Positions 1-7,883 of a DNA stretch of 46,895 nucleotides are shown in pieces. Position 1 is the first letter of the stretch. Each line of letters opens with the position of its first letter. Under the pieces are notes generated by a model. That model saw nothing but the letters and a program-made list of their open reading frames with translations. It did not search any database and was not told the DNA's origin. Made by a program: the position numbers and the translations under genes. This DNA is from Longibaculum muris (lineage in GTDB: Bacteria; Bacillota_I; Bacilli_A; Erysipelotrichales; Coprobacillaceae): positions 1 to 46,895 of the forward strand of contig NZ_SMCQ01000024.1 in the NCBI RefSeq assembly GCF_004343035.1, in the 5' to 3' direction.

Positions 1-89
1 AACTTGGAAAAGGAATTGAATAAATGACGGCAAACGCTCAAACCCCTTGAAAATAAAGGCTTTTTCCGTTTGTCGTTATTATACCGTAA

Positions 90-302
90 CGGCATTCACA
101 TGTATCGCTATTGATTGAGTTAGGATTTAGTGCAGTAGCCATTGCTGATTGTGTAGGGCATGAAAGTATTGACATTACTTATCGATATGCACATTTATTC
201 CCAGCCAAAGGAAAAGAAATTGCTAATAAATTAGATGAAGAAAGAGAGGAAGCGTTTGATGTCACAGAAGAACAGAGATTATCAAGGACGTTGGCGCAAT
301 AA
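90..302 (+). pseudogene. C-terminal fragment of a tyrosine recombinase (integrase)
   Basis: The reading frame carries the last part of a phage/ICE-type tyrosine recombinase. It has an Arg-His-Ser-His box (RHSH, from base 90), then a GHES segment with the second active-site His, and a YAH motif whose Tyr is the usual nucleophile. About 70 codons remain of the roughly 380-400 typical of the family, and a TAA lies directly before the Arg codon, so the gene has no N-terminus here. The upstream junction (about base 88) looks like a recombination or insertion boundary. Bases 1-27 read as the tail of another frame (NLEKELNK, stop), which could be the end of a neighbouring element's gene. Not expected to be functional. 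The family call rests on the motif spacing. Confidence 0.75.
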
Positions 303-618
303 AATTATTGCGTTTCGAGTATCACCAGAAGAAAATCTTCTTTTAAATCGTAAAGTTTTATTAAGTGGTTTGACAAAACAAGATTATCTCATTCATTGTA
401 TGAGTGATCAAGCGTATGTTGTTCAAGGCAATCCATACGTTTATCGTTCTTTAAGAAGAGAATTAAGAGGCTTTATTCAATTATTTCATGAAGTTCAACA
501 ATTAGAAGAAATGGATATAGATGACTTGGAACTACTTCAATATATGCTAGAAATTATTATTAACATGAAAAATAAAAAAGAAGCACTCATTAAAGCAGAT
601 AAGGAAGCACGCCAATGA
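259..618 (+). CDS. Small mobilization/relaxosome-type protein of the integrated element
   Basis: 119 residues if translation starts at the ATG at 259, which sits after a GAGGAAG ribosome site; an ATG at 235 lies too early relative to that site and inside the integrase tail. The N-terminal segment IAFRVSPEE resembles the start of the ribbon-helix-helix proteins that accompany MobC-type mobilization systems. The rest is predicted helical and rich in Leu, Glu and Lys. It overlaps the integrase remnant and ends in an ATGA overlap with the replication gene downstream, so the two are probably cotranslated. Role inferred: DNA-binding accessory or copy control of the element. No enzymatic motif is visible. 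Confidence 0.6.
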   Translation: MSQKNRDYQGRWRNKIIAFRVSPEENLLLNRKVLLSGLTKQDYLIHCMSDQAYVVQGNPYVYRSLRRELRGFIQLFHEVQQLEEMDIDDLELLQYMLEIIINMKNKKEALIKADKEARQ

Positions 619-2312
619 ATCCTAAACTAACAAGTGCTTTAATGTATGCTCAATATCATTTTAAAGTATTTCCATTGAAAGTCAATTCTAAAAGTGGACA
701 AGTCCTAAAATCATGGAAAGAAGAAGCTACAACAGATCAAGATACAATAATGAACTGGTTTTCTAATACCGACTACAATGTCGGTGTTAGAACCGGTAAT
801 GGATTGTTAGTGATAGATGTTGATAATAAAAACGGAAAGAATGGGTATCAATCTATTGAACCATTTTTAAATAATTTTCCTAAAACACTTGTTGTGAAAA
901 CTGCTAATAATGGATGGCATATGTATTACTACGTGGATAGACCGATTTCATGTAAAGTCGGGTTGTATGAAGCCATAGACATACGTGGAGAAGGAGGATA
1001 TGTTGTTGGAGCAGAAAGTGTTATTGAAAATAAAAAATACTTCATATCCTTTGATAGTCCTATTGCACATGCCAATGATGCTGTTTATCAGTTTTTGGAA
1101 AAAAACACCAAACCAACGAAAGTAGATTCAATGGTGTACTATATTCATGAAGGTGAAAGAAATAACTATTTATTTAAGATAGGTTGCTTTCTTCAGCAGA
1201 AAGGATTATGTGATGAGGCAATTCGTTTATGTTTGAATAAAGAAAATGAATTAAGATGTAAGCCACCATTTTCAGATAAAGAAGTAGAAACAATCATTCA
1301 AAGTTCTTTGAAATATAAAAAAGGATTTATTGAAATGAAAAATACAATGCATTATGAAGGGAGTTATACTGTAACAGAATTGCTTGATTCACAAGAAGAT
1401 GATGAACCTGATATTGTTGAAGATATGATTTCAGTTGGATTAACACTTCTAGGTGCTCCACAGAAATGTGGAAAAACCTTTCTAGGTTTACAATTATCGG
1501 ATGCAATTGCGACAGGTAAAGATTTTCTAGGAAGAAAGGTTGAAAAAGGAACAGCATTGTATTTGGCTTTTGAAGATAGAAAGACAAAGATTAAAAAAAG
1601 ATTGAGAACAATGCAAGTAGAAAAGCAAGATAATTTTATCATAGATATTTTAAAACAAGATTTTAATTACGATGTTGAAAGTCGTATTCAAGAAGAACTG
1701 AAGCGACATAGTGATTTGAAGATTGTTATTATAGATACTTTTGCAAAGATTAGAAAAAAGAATGATCGTGAATATGAGAGTGAATATAAGGAGGCAACGT
1801 TCTATCACGAACTAGCTTGTAAGTACAATATCGCTATTGTATTGATAACGCATGTTAAGAAAGAGATAGATACGAATCATCCATTTGATGGAATCTATGG
1901 AAGTCGAGGCTTGATGGCTGGTTCTGATAGTATTCTTGTCATGTATAAGAAAAATCATTTATCTAAAAATAGACAACTGGCAATTCAAGGAAAAGATATT
2001 CCAGATGATGAATTGACCTTGCATTTAAATGAACGACAATTACTTGAGGTAGTAGAAAATGAAATAGAAGAAGACGTCAATGAAAATCTAATTAAAGTAG
2101 TCAATTACATTGTAAAAGAAAAAAATTATGTTGGCTCACATGAAGCATTGTGTTCTAAATTATCACTACCATTGACCGGTAAAGGATTACAGGTACTCCT
2201 CACAAGTAATATTGATACTTTGCAAAGTACATTTATTAGTTATGAAAAGGCAGAGAGAAAGAATAAAGCAAGACAAATGAAACTCACTTATCATGGTGAG
2301 GAAGAAGATTAA
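615..2312 (+). CDS. Primase-polymerase / RepA-like helicase replication protein
   Basis: A 565-residue protein combining two domains. Residues about 1-190 match the bifunctional primase-polymerase (Prim-Pol) fold, with the signature VIDVDNK acidic pair and an IDIRGEGGYVV segment. Residues about 265-480 match RepA/RadA-like AAA_25 ATPases, with the Walker A motif GAPQKCGKTF at residues 280-289 and a Walker B stretch KIVIIDTF. This architecture is common for replication proteins of integrative and mobilizable elements in Firmicutes: it primes and unwinds the excised circle. Start overlaps the previous gene by 4 bases. A diverged fragment of the same family lies on the minus strand near 33.8-33.95 kb, so the chromosome once held a second such element. 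Confidence 0.85.
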   Translation: MNPKLTSALMYAQYHFKVFPLKVNSKSGQVLKSWKEEATTDQDTIMNWFSNTDYNVGVRTGNGLLVIDVDNKNGKNGYQSIEPFLNNFPKTLVVKTANNGWHMYYYVDRPISCKVGLYEAIDIRGEGGYVVGAESVIENKKYFISFDSPIAHANDAVYQFLEKNTKPTKVDSMVYYIHEGERNNYLFKIGCFLQQKGLCDEAIRLCLNKENELRCKPPFSDKEVETIIQSSLKYKKGFIEMKNTMHYEGSYTVTELLDSQEDDEPDIVEDMISVGLTLLGAPQKCGKTFLGLQLSDAIATGKDFLGRKVEKGTALYLAFEDRKTKIKKRLRTMQVEKQDNFIIDILKQDFNYDVESRIQEELKRHSDLKIVIIDTFAKIRKKNDREYESEYKEATFYHELACKYNIAIVLITHVKKEIDTNHPFDGIYGSRGLMAGSDSILVMYKKNHLSKNRQLAIQGKDIPDDELTLHLNERQLLEVVENEIEEDVNENLIKVVNYIVKEKNYVGSHEALCSKLSLPLTGKGLQVLLTSNIDTLQSTFISYEKAERKNKARQMKLTYHGEEED

Positions 2313-2316
2313 AGGA

Positions 2317-2367
2317 GTGACGGTGTGACGATAGGAAAGTATATGTTTTAGACCGTCACATCGTCAC
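2317..2367. repeat. Inverted repeat built from GTGACG units, 3' of the replication gene
   Basis: Arms GTGACGGTGTGACG (2317-2330) and CGTCACATCGTCAC (2354-2367) pair with one G-T wobble across a 23-base loop. Each arm is itself a direct repeat of GTGACG separated by two bases, so several alternative pairings are possible. It starts five bases after the replication gene stop. There is no U-run, so it is not an ordinary terminator. It could be a replication origin or iteron set, or a transcript-stabilising structure; which one is unknown. Confidence 0.6.
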
Positions 2368-2421
2368 CAATTAGAAATAAAAATAGACCATACTACATGG
2401 AATACTGTATCAGCAAGCAGC

Positions 2422-2462
2422 GTATTTTGGGGGCAAAATACAAAATTTAGGGATAACCCTAA
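2422..2462. other. oriT-like tandem inverted repeats upstream of mobC
   Basis: Two perfect hairpins sit side by side. GTATTTTG (2422-2429) pairs with CAAAATAC (2434-2441) around a GGGG loop, and TTAGGG (2447-2452) pairs with CCCTAA (2457-2462) around ATAA. They lie 27 bases before the MobC start, the usual position of the transfer origin in MobC/relaxase mobilization modules. No nick site can be proven from sequence alone. The call is by position and structure. Confidence 0.55.
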
Positions 2463-2488
2463 GACCCAGTGAAAGGAGTGATGAAGTT

Positions 2489-2806
2489 ATGAAACGAACA
2501 AAAGAAATTAAAATTCGTTTTACTAATGATGAATTATCGTCATTAAACGCATACGTTTCAAAGGCAGGATATACCAGCCGAGAGAAATATATGAGAACAG
2601 TTTTATTAGATAAAGTTCCAAGAGAACAACCTAACATCGACTATCAAAAACTTATCAATGAATTTAATTCTATTGGTAATAATTTAAATCAGTTAGTTAG
2701 ATTAGCGTACTACCAACCACTAGTCGAACAAGAAACTTTATCGTTGTTGTCACAATTAAAGACACTCATTAAAACAACAGAAACAGCAGTAAGAGGTGCA
2801 AGTTAA
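2489..2806 (+). CDS. mobC: MobC-family mobilization (relaxosome) protein
   Basis: 105 residues. The N-terminus KEIKIRFTNDEL is the beta-strand plus helix of a ribbon-helix-helix DNA-binding domain, and the C-terminal IGNNLNQLVRLA segment is the hallmark of the bacterial mobilization protein MobC family. MobC binds near oriT and helps the relaxase melt and nick DNA. A strong ribosome site (AAAGGAG) precedes the ATG, and the stop overlaps the start of the relaxase by one base, so the pair is translationally coupled. It appears intact, in contrast to the relaxase that follows. Confidence 0.85.
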   Translation: MKRTKEIKIRFTNDELSSLNAYVSKAGYTSREKYMRTVLLDKVPREQPNIDYQKLINEFNSIGNNLNQLVRLAYYQPLVEQETLSLLSQLKTLIKTTETAVRGAS

Positions 2807-4101
2807 TGGCAACAACTGGTATGTGGGCAGTGAAAAGTCGATTGGATCACTTAGTGAATTATGTATCTAATCCGTTAAAAACAGTGACACAATATGTTAT
2901 CAATGATGAGAAAACATTAGAAAAACGATATGTAAGTTATCTCAATTGTTCCTTTGAAAATCCTAGAGAGAATATGGAAAATACTAAGAAACATTATCAT
3001 GATGAAAGTCAAATTTTAGCATTTCATGGTTACCAATCGTTTGAAGAAGATGAGATTGATGCAGATAAAGCACATGAGTTAGGTGTTGAATTTGCCAAGA
3101 AAATGTGGGGAGATTGATTTGAAGTTATTGTATCTACCCACTTAGATACAGATAATATTCATAATCATTTTCTAATCAATTCAACTTCATTTGTAGATGG
3201 AAAGCGTTACTGTAATACCTACAATGATATTCAAAGAATGCGAAATATATCTGATGAATTATGCAGAGAATATGGACTTTCTGTTATTGAACAAAGAAGT
3301 AATGTAAGCAAGTCAAGAGCATATTGTTTTCAAGAAAAGACATTAAAAAGTATGATACAAGAAGATATTGATGAGGCAATTTCTATTAGTTACACACCAA
3401 CGCAATTCTATAATGAACTTCAATTATTAGGATATGAATATAAAATAAGTGAAAAAAATATTTCTGTTAAACATCCAATGAGTAGAAAATTCATTCGTTT
3501 GAAATCACTTGGAAGTGATTATACAAATGAAAAATTGATGAAAAGAATACTAGATTATAATAAAGTGCAACAAAATGGATTTGAAAGATATGATTGTTTA
3601 GGATTTGATATACGACCGTATTTTGAAAAATATAAGCAAAAAAGATTAACAGGATTACAAAGATTGTTTCTACATTATCAATATGTTTTAAAGATATTAC
3701 CTAAAACCAACCGAACAAAACCAAGTCCAGAGTATCAAAAAGAGGTTATAAAAGCATCCCAAAAGTTAGATACAATTACATGGCAAACAACAATTATATG
3801 TAAGTTTGATATACAAACATTAGATGATTTAAACATCGTGATGACTGGTTTTGAAGCAGAAATGAAAAAATTAATCGCAACAAGACAGAAATATCGTAAT
3901 CAAATTCGATATTGTAATGATGAAAAAGAGATACAAGAATTAAAAAATAAAGCAAAAGAATTAACACCTAAAATTGGATTATTAAGAAAATGGCTAGGTT
4001 ATTGTGAAGAAATTGAAGAACAATCATTACACATCAATAAGTTTTTAGAAGAAAAAGTAAATGTAAAAAGTAGAAAGGGCAAAGCATATGAAAGAAACTA
4101 A
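2806..4101 (+). pseudogene. MobP-type relaxase interrupted by an in-frame TGA
   Basis: The same frame runs for 432 codons, with one interruption: TGA at 3115-3117 (codon 104). Before it lie the N-terminal relaxase motif with the likely catalytic Tyr19 (NYVSNPLKT). Directly after it follow FEVIVSTH and NIHNHF, the three-His metal site (codons 112, 119, 121). Relatives have an Arg at the interrupted position (WGDRFEV), so a single CGA to TGA transition explains the stop. The downstream ATG at 3238 would give a product without the His motif, so the relaxase should be inactive unless the stop is read through. The C-terminal half is Lys/Glu-rich and helical. The element would then depend on another relaxase for transfer. 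Confidence 0.85.
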
Positions 4102-4441
4102 ATATATTGAAATTGATGGATTATTATATCCTAATTTAAAATTACCAGAACAGAAAGAAGTACACTTGTCACGATTTGGAAGAATGAGAAAACAATATTT
4201 AAAAGAACAACATTCTATTATCTATACTAATTTATTAATCAGTGGAGAGTTGTTTGATTATCTTGAAAAGTTTGATAACGAGATGAATGAACTTTATAAC
4301 CGATTAATGAAGCAATACAAAGTAAAGTGGAATGTTACTGAAGAACTCAAAGAAAAGGATCAAATAAGATGTGTTCAGGAGATGAATAACATTAAACAAT
4401 GTGTTGAAGAGTTTGTTAAAAATGAATACATTTATCGATAA
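4088..4441 (+). CDS. TnpV-family transposon-encoded protein
   Basis: 117 residues with the TnpV pattern: an N-terminal DGLLYPNL segment, a central RFGRMRKQYLKEQ block and a LISGELFDYLE block, followed by a helical tail. TnpV proteins are small accessory proteins carried by conjugative and mobilizable transposons of Firmicutes, and no biochemical role is known. It overlaps the relaxase 3' end by 14 bases and is the last gene before a terminator, so it closes the mobilization operon. Confidence 0.75.
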   Translation: MKETKYIEIDGLLYPNLKLPEQKEVHLSRFGRMRKQYLKEQHSIIYTNLLISGELFDYLEKFDNEMNELYNRLMKQYKVKWNVTEELKEKDQIRCVQEMNNIKQCVEEFVKNEYIYR

Positions 4442-4463
4442 GAAATTTTGAAAATCACAATAT

Positions 4464-4495
4464 AAAAAGACGTCCTTAATTATAGGGCGCTTTTT
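4464..4495 (+). terminator. Intrinsic terminator after tnpV
   Basis: AAAAAG, a bulged A and CGTCCT (4464-4476) pair with AGGGCGCTTTTT (4484-4495) with one G-T pair, loop TAATTAT, ending in a T-run. It closes the element's mobilization operon and separates it from the convergent LysR gene. Confidence 0.7.
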
Positions 4496-4533
4496 ACATT
4501 GTTGAATATGTTAGTGACTAAGGTTGCACAATA

Positions 4534-5424
4534 TTAGCTAGTTATGGGTTGAATGATTTCTGTAAGAAAATTTAAAAATAATTCATTTGCTTTTGATAAT
4601 ACCTGATATTTTTTCCAAATAATATTCATACCTATTTCTAATTTAGGGTTAAGAGGTTTAAAACATAAATTAGAATTTCCAGTTGTATTAATGATTTTAT
4701 CAAGGCATAATGCATATCCAATTCCTTCATTAACTAAAATTGATCCATTATAGAGTAAACTGTAAGTTGCTACAATATTTAATTCGCTGAGATTTTTTTG
4801 CATCCATACAGGTAAAACATATCCATCCCTTCCTTGACGCGAAATAATTAAAGGTTTATCCCATAGATCACTTGGACAGACAGTTTGTTTACTTGATAAA
4901 GGTGAATCCTTTCGCATTAAGACACCCCAAACATCGCGATATGGCAATTGTTTATAATTATATTTTGATAATTCTGTAGGCTCAAATACCAATCCAAAAT
5001 CAATTAACCCTTTATCTAATTGCTCTGTGACATATTCTGTATCTCCACTCACAATGTGAATATGCACTTGAGGATGCATTTGTTGGATTTTTTGAGCAAC
5101 TCTAGCAATTATTTTTATAACTTCTGTTTCACCAGCTCCTATATAAATGTCACCAGTGATGATATCGTTATTGCAGGAAATTTCTTGTTCAGCTTTTCGT
5201 ACTAATTCTGTAATCTCTTCAGCTCGTTTTCGTAGTATCATTCCTTCCTCTGTTAAAGTTATGTTTCGATTACCACGAATAAACAATTGTTTTCCTAGTT
5301 CTTCTTCTAAGTCTTTTAATTGACGAGAAAGTGTTGGCTGGCTAAGATGAAGAAATTCAGCTGCTCTTGAAATGCTTTGTTCTCTAGCTACTGCTAGAAA
5401 ATATTGTAATACTCTAAATTCCAT
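4534..5424 (-). CDS. LysR-family transcriptional regulator
   Basis: 296 residues, the normal LysR length. Residues 1-60 form the winged helix-turn-helix (REQSISRAAEFLHLSQPTL is the diagnostic part), followed by a linker helix and a periplasmic-binding-protein-like effector domain from about residue 90. A GGAGTG ribosome site precedes the start. It is divergent from the flavodoxin gene at 5589 with a 164-base intergenic region that contains a repeated motif (5466-5508). By the usual LysR logic it controls the adjacent redox genes and itself. The inducer cannot be read from sequence; the neighbours suggest a quinone, aldehyde or oxidative signal. Confidence 0.92.
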   Translation of the reverse strand: MEFRVLQYFLAVAREQSISRAAEFLHLSQPTLSRQLKDLEEELGKQLFIRGNRNITLTEEGMILRKRAEEITELVRKAEQEISCNNDIITGDIYIGAGETEVIKIIARVAQKIQQMHPQVHIHIVSGDTEYVTEQLDKGLIDFGLVFEPTELSKYNYKQLPYRDVWGVLMRKDSPLSSKQTVCPSDLWDKPLIISRQGRDGYVLPVWMQKNLSELNIVATYSLLYNGSILVNEGIGYALCLDKIINTTGNSNLCFKPLNPKLEIGMNIIWKKYQVLSKANELFLNFLTEIIQPITS

Positions 5425-5465
5425 AATAATTCACTCCAATCTCGGATAAGGTTATTATAGCATAA

Positions 5466-5530
5466 ATAGGTATAACTATAAAGCATAGGTAGATATTTAA
5501 TATAGGTATTTGTAATTTTATGTATATAAT
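5466..5530. promoter_or_regulatory. Divergent LysR control region with three ATAGGTA repeats
   Basis: ATAGGTA occurs at 5466-5472, 5485-5491 and 5502-5508, 19 and 17 bases apart. The first copy is part of a dyad ATAG-N6-CTAT (5466-5479), the type of T-N11-A box LysR proteins bind. A TATAAT -10 for the rightward operon lies at 5525-5530 with no good -35, which is typical of an activated promoter; the third repeat occupies the -35 position. Confidence 0.55.
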
Positions 5531-5588
5531 AATATACTTTTAGTGTATGGATAGTCTTACATATGAAATTATCTGGGAGGGTTGATTA

Positions 5589-6137
5589 ATGAAGAAAATT
5601 TTAGTTGTTGTTTGTTGTGGGAATTTAAACGGGAATACAGACAAATTAGCTAATTCATTTATTGAAGGTTTACTTGAAACAGGACATGAGGTCAAAAAAG
5701 TTTTTCTTGGAAACAAAGATATAAAGGGATGTAAAGGATGTGGCGCTTGTCAACTTAATCATCACATTTGTGCAATTCGTGATGATATGCAGGATTTATA
5801 CCCTCTGGTTAATGAGTGTGACACAATTGTCATTGCTTCACCACTCTACTTTTGGTCAATTTCAGCAATTGCTAAATCATTTATTGATCGTTTATATGCA
5901 CTTTCAACAAATGATAAATATCCAAGAAAAAATAGTATTCTACTTATGACTGCTGGAGATAATCAAGATTGGACATTTGACCACTCACTATCGTATTATC
6001 ATATCTTGACAGAAGCACTTGGTTGGAATGATTTAGGTTCATATCTTGCTGGTGGTTGTAAAGGTGAGAGCGGTAATCACAGTATTGATGAAAAAAATCT
6101 CGGAGAAGTTTATAACTTTGGAAAGAAGATTATATAA
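5589..6137 (+). CDS. Flavodoxin-family NAD(P)H-dependent (FMN) oxidoreductase
   Basis: 182 residues, cytoplasmic. The N-terminal strand KILVVVCCGN followed by NGNTDKLA is the FMN phosphate-binding loop of the WrbA/NADPH-dependent FMN reductase group. The CKGCGAC motif (about residues 48-54) and the ASPLYFWSISA segment are diagnostic of the iron-sulfur-flavoprotein-like multimeric flavodoxins found in anaerobes. The family reduces quinones, nitro compounds or other electrophiles with NAD(P)H. It is the first gene after the LysR control region, behind a GGGAGG ribosome site. A second homologue lies at 8839. Confidence 0.85.
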   Translation: MKKILVVVCCGNLNGNTDKLANSFIEGLLETGHEVKKVFLGNKDIKGCKGCGACQLNHHICAIRDDMQDLYPLVNECDTIVIASPLYFWSISAIAKSFIDRLYALSTNDKYPRKNSILLMTAGDNQDWTFDHSLSYYHILTEALGWNDLGSYLAGGCKGESGNHSIDEKNLGEVYNFGKKII

Positions 6138-6175
6138 AAGATATTTAATGGTTGTTATAGATTGGAGGGGGAAAC

Positions 6176-7006
6176 ATGATTGAAAACAAGACATTTGATG
6201 AAGAAAGAGCATTTTATGGGACAAAAGATTTAACAATAAAGAATTGTTCTTTTGATGGACCTAGAGATGGAGAAAGTGCATTTAAAGAAACGAAAAATAT
6301 AGTTGTTGAAAATAGTTATTTTAATCTAAGGTATCCATTTTGGCATGATCATAATTTGAAGATTAATCATTCAAATATGACCGAGTTGTGTCGTGCAGCA
6401 CTTTGGTATTCAAATGGAATTGAGATTAAAATACAAAATTACATGGAATTAAAGCATTAAGAGAATGTGAAAATGTTATTATGGAAAATTGTGATATTAT
6501 TTCTCAAGAGTTTGGATGGTCAGTAAAAAATATCACAATGAATAAATGTACTGCAATAAGTGAGTATTTTATGATGAGAAGTGAGAATTTAAAATTTGGT
6601 GATGTGGAATTCAAAGGTAAATATTCATTTCAATACATAGAAAATGCAACTTTTGAAAACTGTATTTTCGATACTAAAGATGCCTTTTGGCATGGTAAAA
6701 ATATAACTGTGAAAAACAATGTAGTAAAAGGAGAATATTTAGCTTGGTATAGTGATGGACTTACTTTGATTGATTGTAAGATTATTGGTACACAACCATT
6801 CTGTTATTGTAAAAAACTTAAAATTAGTAAATTGTGAGATGGTTGATACAGATTTATGTTTTGAAAAATCACAAGTAGAAGCAACTATTAATTCTTCAGT
6901 AGTCAGTATTAAAAATCCTTTAGAAGGTAAAATAGTTGTGCCTGCTGTTGGAAAGATTATTATGGACGATGAAAATGCTCACGGGGAAATCATTGTTCAA
7001 AATTAA
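6176..7006 (+). pseudogene. DUF3737 right-handed beta-helix protein, two frameshifts
   Basis: Three consecutive frames (6176-about 6433, about 6433-6815, about 6815-7006) together spell one DUF3737 protein of about 276 residues: FDGPRDGESAFKE, the YPFWHDHN rung, GKYSFQYIENA, KDAFWHGKNI and IIGTQPFCYCK. The first shift is a lost A in an A-tract after the GIEIK codons; the second is an extra A in the A6 tract after CYCK, so the frame goes out and back. DUF3737 proteins are repetitive pectin-lyase-like helices of unknown function, commonly next to redox genes under LysR control. The start at 6176 has an excellent GGAGGGGG site. This may be a real pseudogene or homopolymer sequencing errors; both indels are in A-runs. 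Confidence 0.8.
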
Positions 7007-7025
7007 AAAGAATGAGGAGAGAAAA

Positions 7026-7871
7026 ATGATTACAAAAAAATATTTATTAAACAATGGAATACAAATTCCTGCGTTAGGATTTGGAACATGGAAGATGGAT
7101 GACGACACAGCAAGAAGAGCAGTTAGAGAGGCTATTGAAGTTGGTTATCGTCATATTGATACAGCTAGATTATATGGTAATGAAGTGGGTGTGGGTCTAG
7201 GAATCAAAGATAGTCATATTGCTAGAAGTGAAATATTTTTAACAACAAAAATAACAGACCAAGTCAAAACTTATGAAGATGCATTAAAGGCAATTGATGA
7301 ATCATTGAATAATTTACAAGTGGAATATGTTGATCTTTTATTGATCCATTCGCCAAGACCTTTTGATGAAATGTTTCATCCAACAGACAAAACTTATAAT
7401 GAAGAAAATATTGAAGTATGGAAAGCACTAGAAGAAGCATATTATGAGGGTAAAGCAAAAGCTATCGGTGTATCTAATTTTATGGTTGAGGATTTAGATA
7501 ATATTATTAATCATTGCACAATTAAGCCAATGGCTAATCAATTATTATGTAATATTACACATTACCCAAAACAATTAATGGGAGAATGTAAAAAGAGAGG
7601 AATACTTGTTCAAGCATATTCTCCAAACGCAACCGGAAAATTAAAAGGAAATAAAGTATTAGAAGACATGGCAAAAAAATATAATTGTACTTTACCACAA
7701 CTTGCTAATCGTTTTGATTATCAACTTGATACGGTTGTACTACCTAAAACAACCCATCGAGAATATATGATTCAAAATCTCAATATTGATTTCGAAATTA
7801 GTGATAAAGATATGGAAAAACTAAAGTCGATAGGGCAATATACTGGCTGGAAAGGTGCAGATAGCGAATAA
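7026..7871 (+). CDS. Aldo/keto reductase
   Basis: 281 residues starting at the ATG behind GAGGAGAG; an upstream in-frame ATG at 6936 lies inside the DUF3737 remnant and has no ribosome site. The (beta/alpha)8 aldo/keto reductase tetrad is visible: Asp and Tyr in DTARLYGNE, Lys in LTTKI and His in LLIHSP. GFGTWKM near the start is the family signature. It reduces aldehydes or ketones with NADPH in the cytosol. It lies between the DUF3737 gene and an alpha/beta hydrolase with a 12-base gap, clearly one operon, and probably serves carbonyl detoxification under the LysR regulator. Confidence 0.92.
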   Translation: MITKKYLLNNGIQIPALGFGTWKMDDDTARRAVREAIEVGYRHIDTARLYGNEVGVGLGIKDSHIARSEIFLTTKITDQVKTYEDALKAIDESLNNLQVEYVDLLLIHSPRPFDEMFHPTDKTYNEENIEVWKALEEAYYEGKAKAIGVSNFMVEDLDNIINHCTIKPMANQLLCNITHYPKQLMGECKKRGILVQAYSPNATGKLKGNKVLEDMAKKYNCTLPQLANRFDYQLDTVVLPKTTHREYMIQNLNIDFEISDKDMEKLKSIGQYTGWKGADSE

Positions 7872-7883
7872 AGGAGGAATACA

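Noticed and set aside
1-110. A tRNA or other clear attachment site at the element's left edge
   Set aside because: No cloverleaf can be drawn; the near-repeat ACGGCAAACG/CGTTTGTCGT is too short and imperfect to call an att site.
3115-3117. TGA in the relaxase read as Trp (alternative genetic code, as in Mollicutes)
   Set aside because: TGA is a true stop elsewhere in the window (for example the LytTR gene at 13420), Trp is encoded by TGG throughout, and relatives have Arg at this position.
5466-5508. Three ATAGGTA copies as a small CRISPR-like array
   Set aside because: Repeats are only seven bases with 10-12-base gaps in a divergent promoter region; no cas genes.
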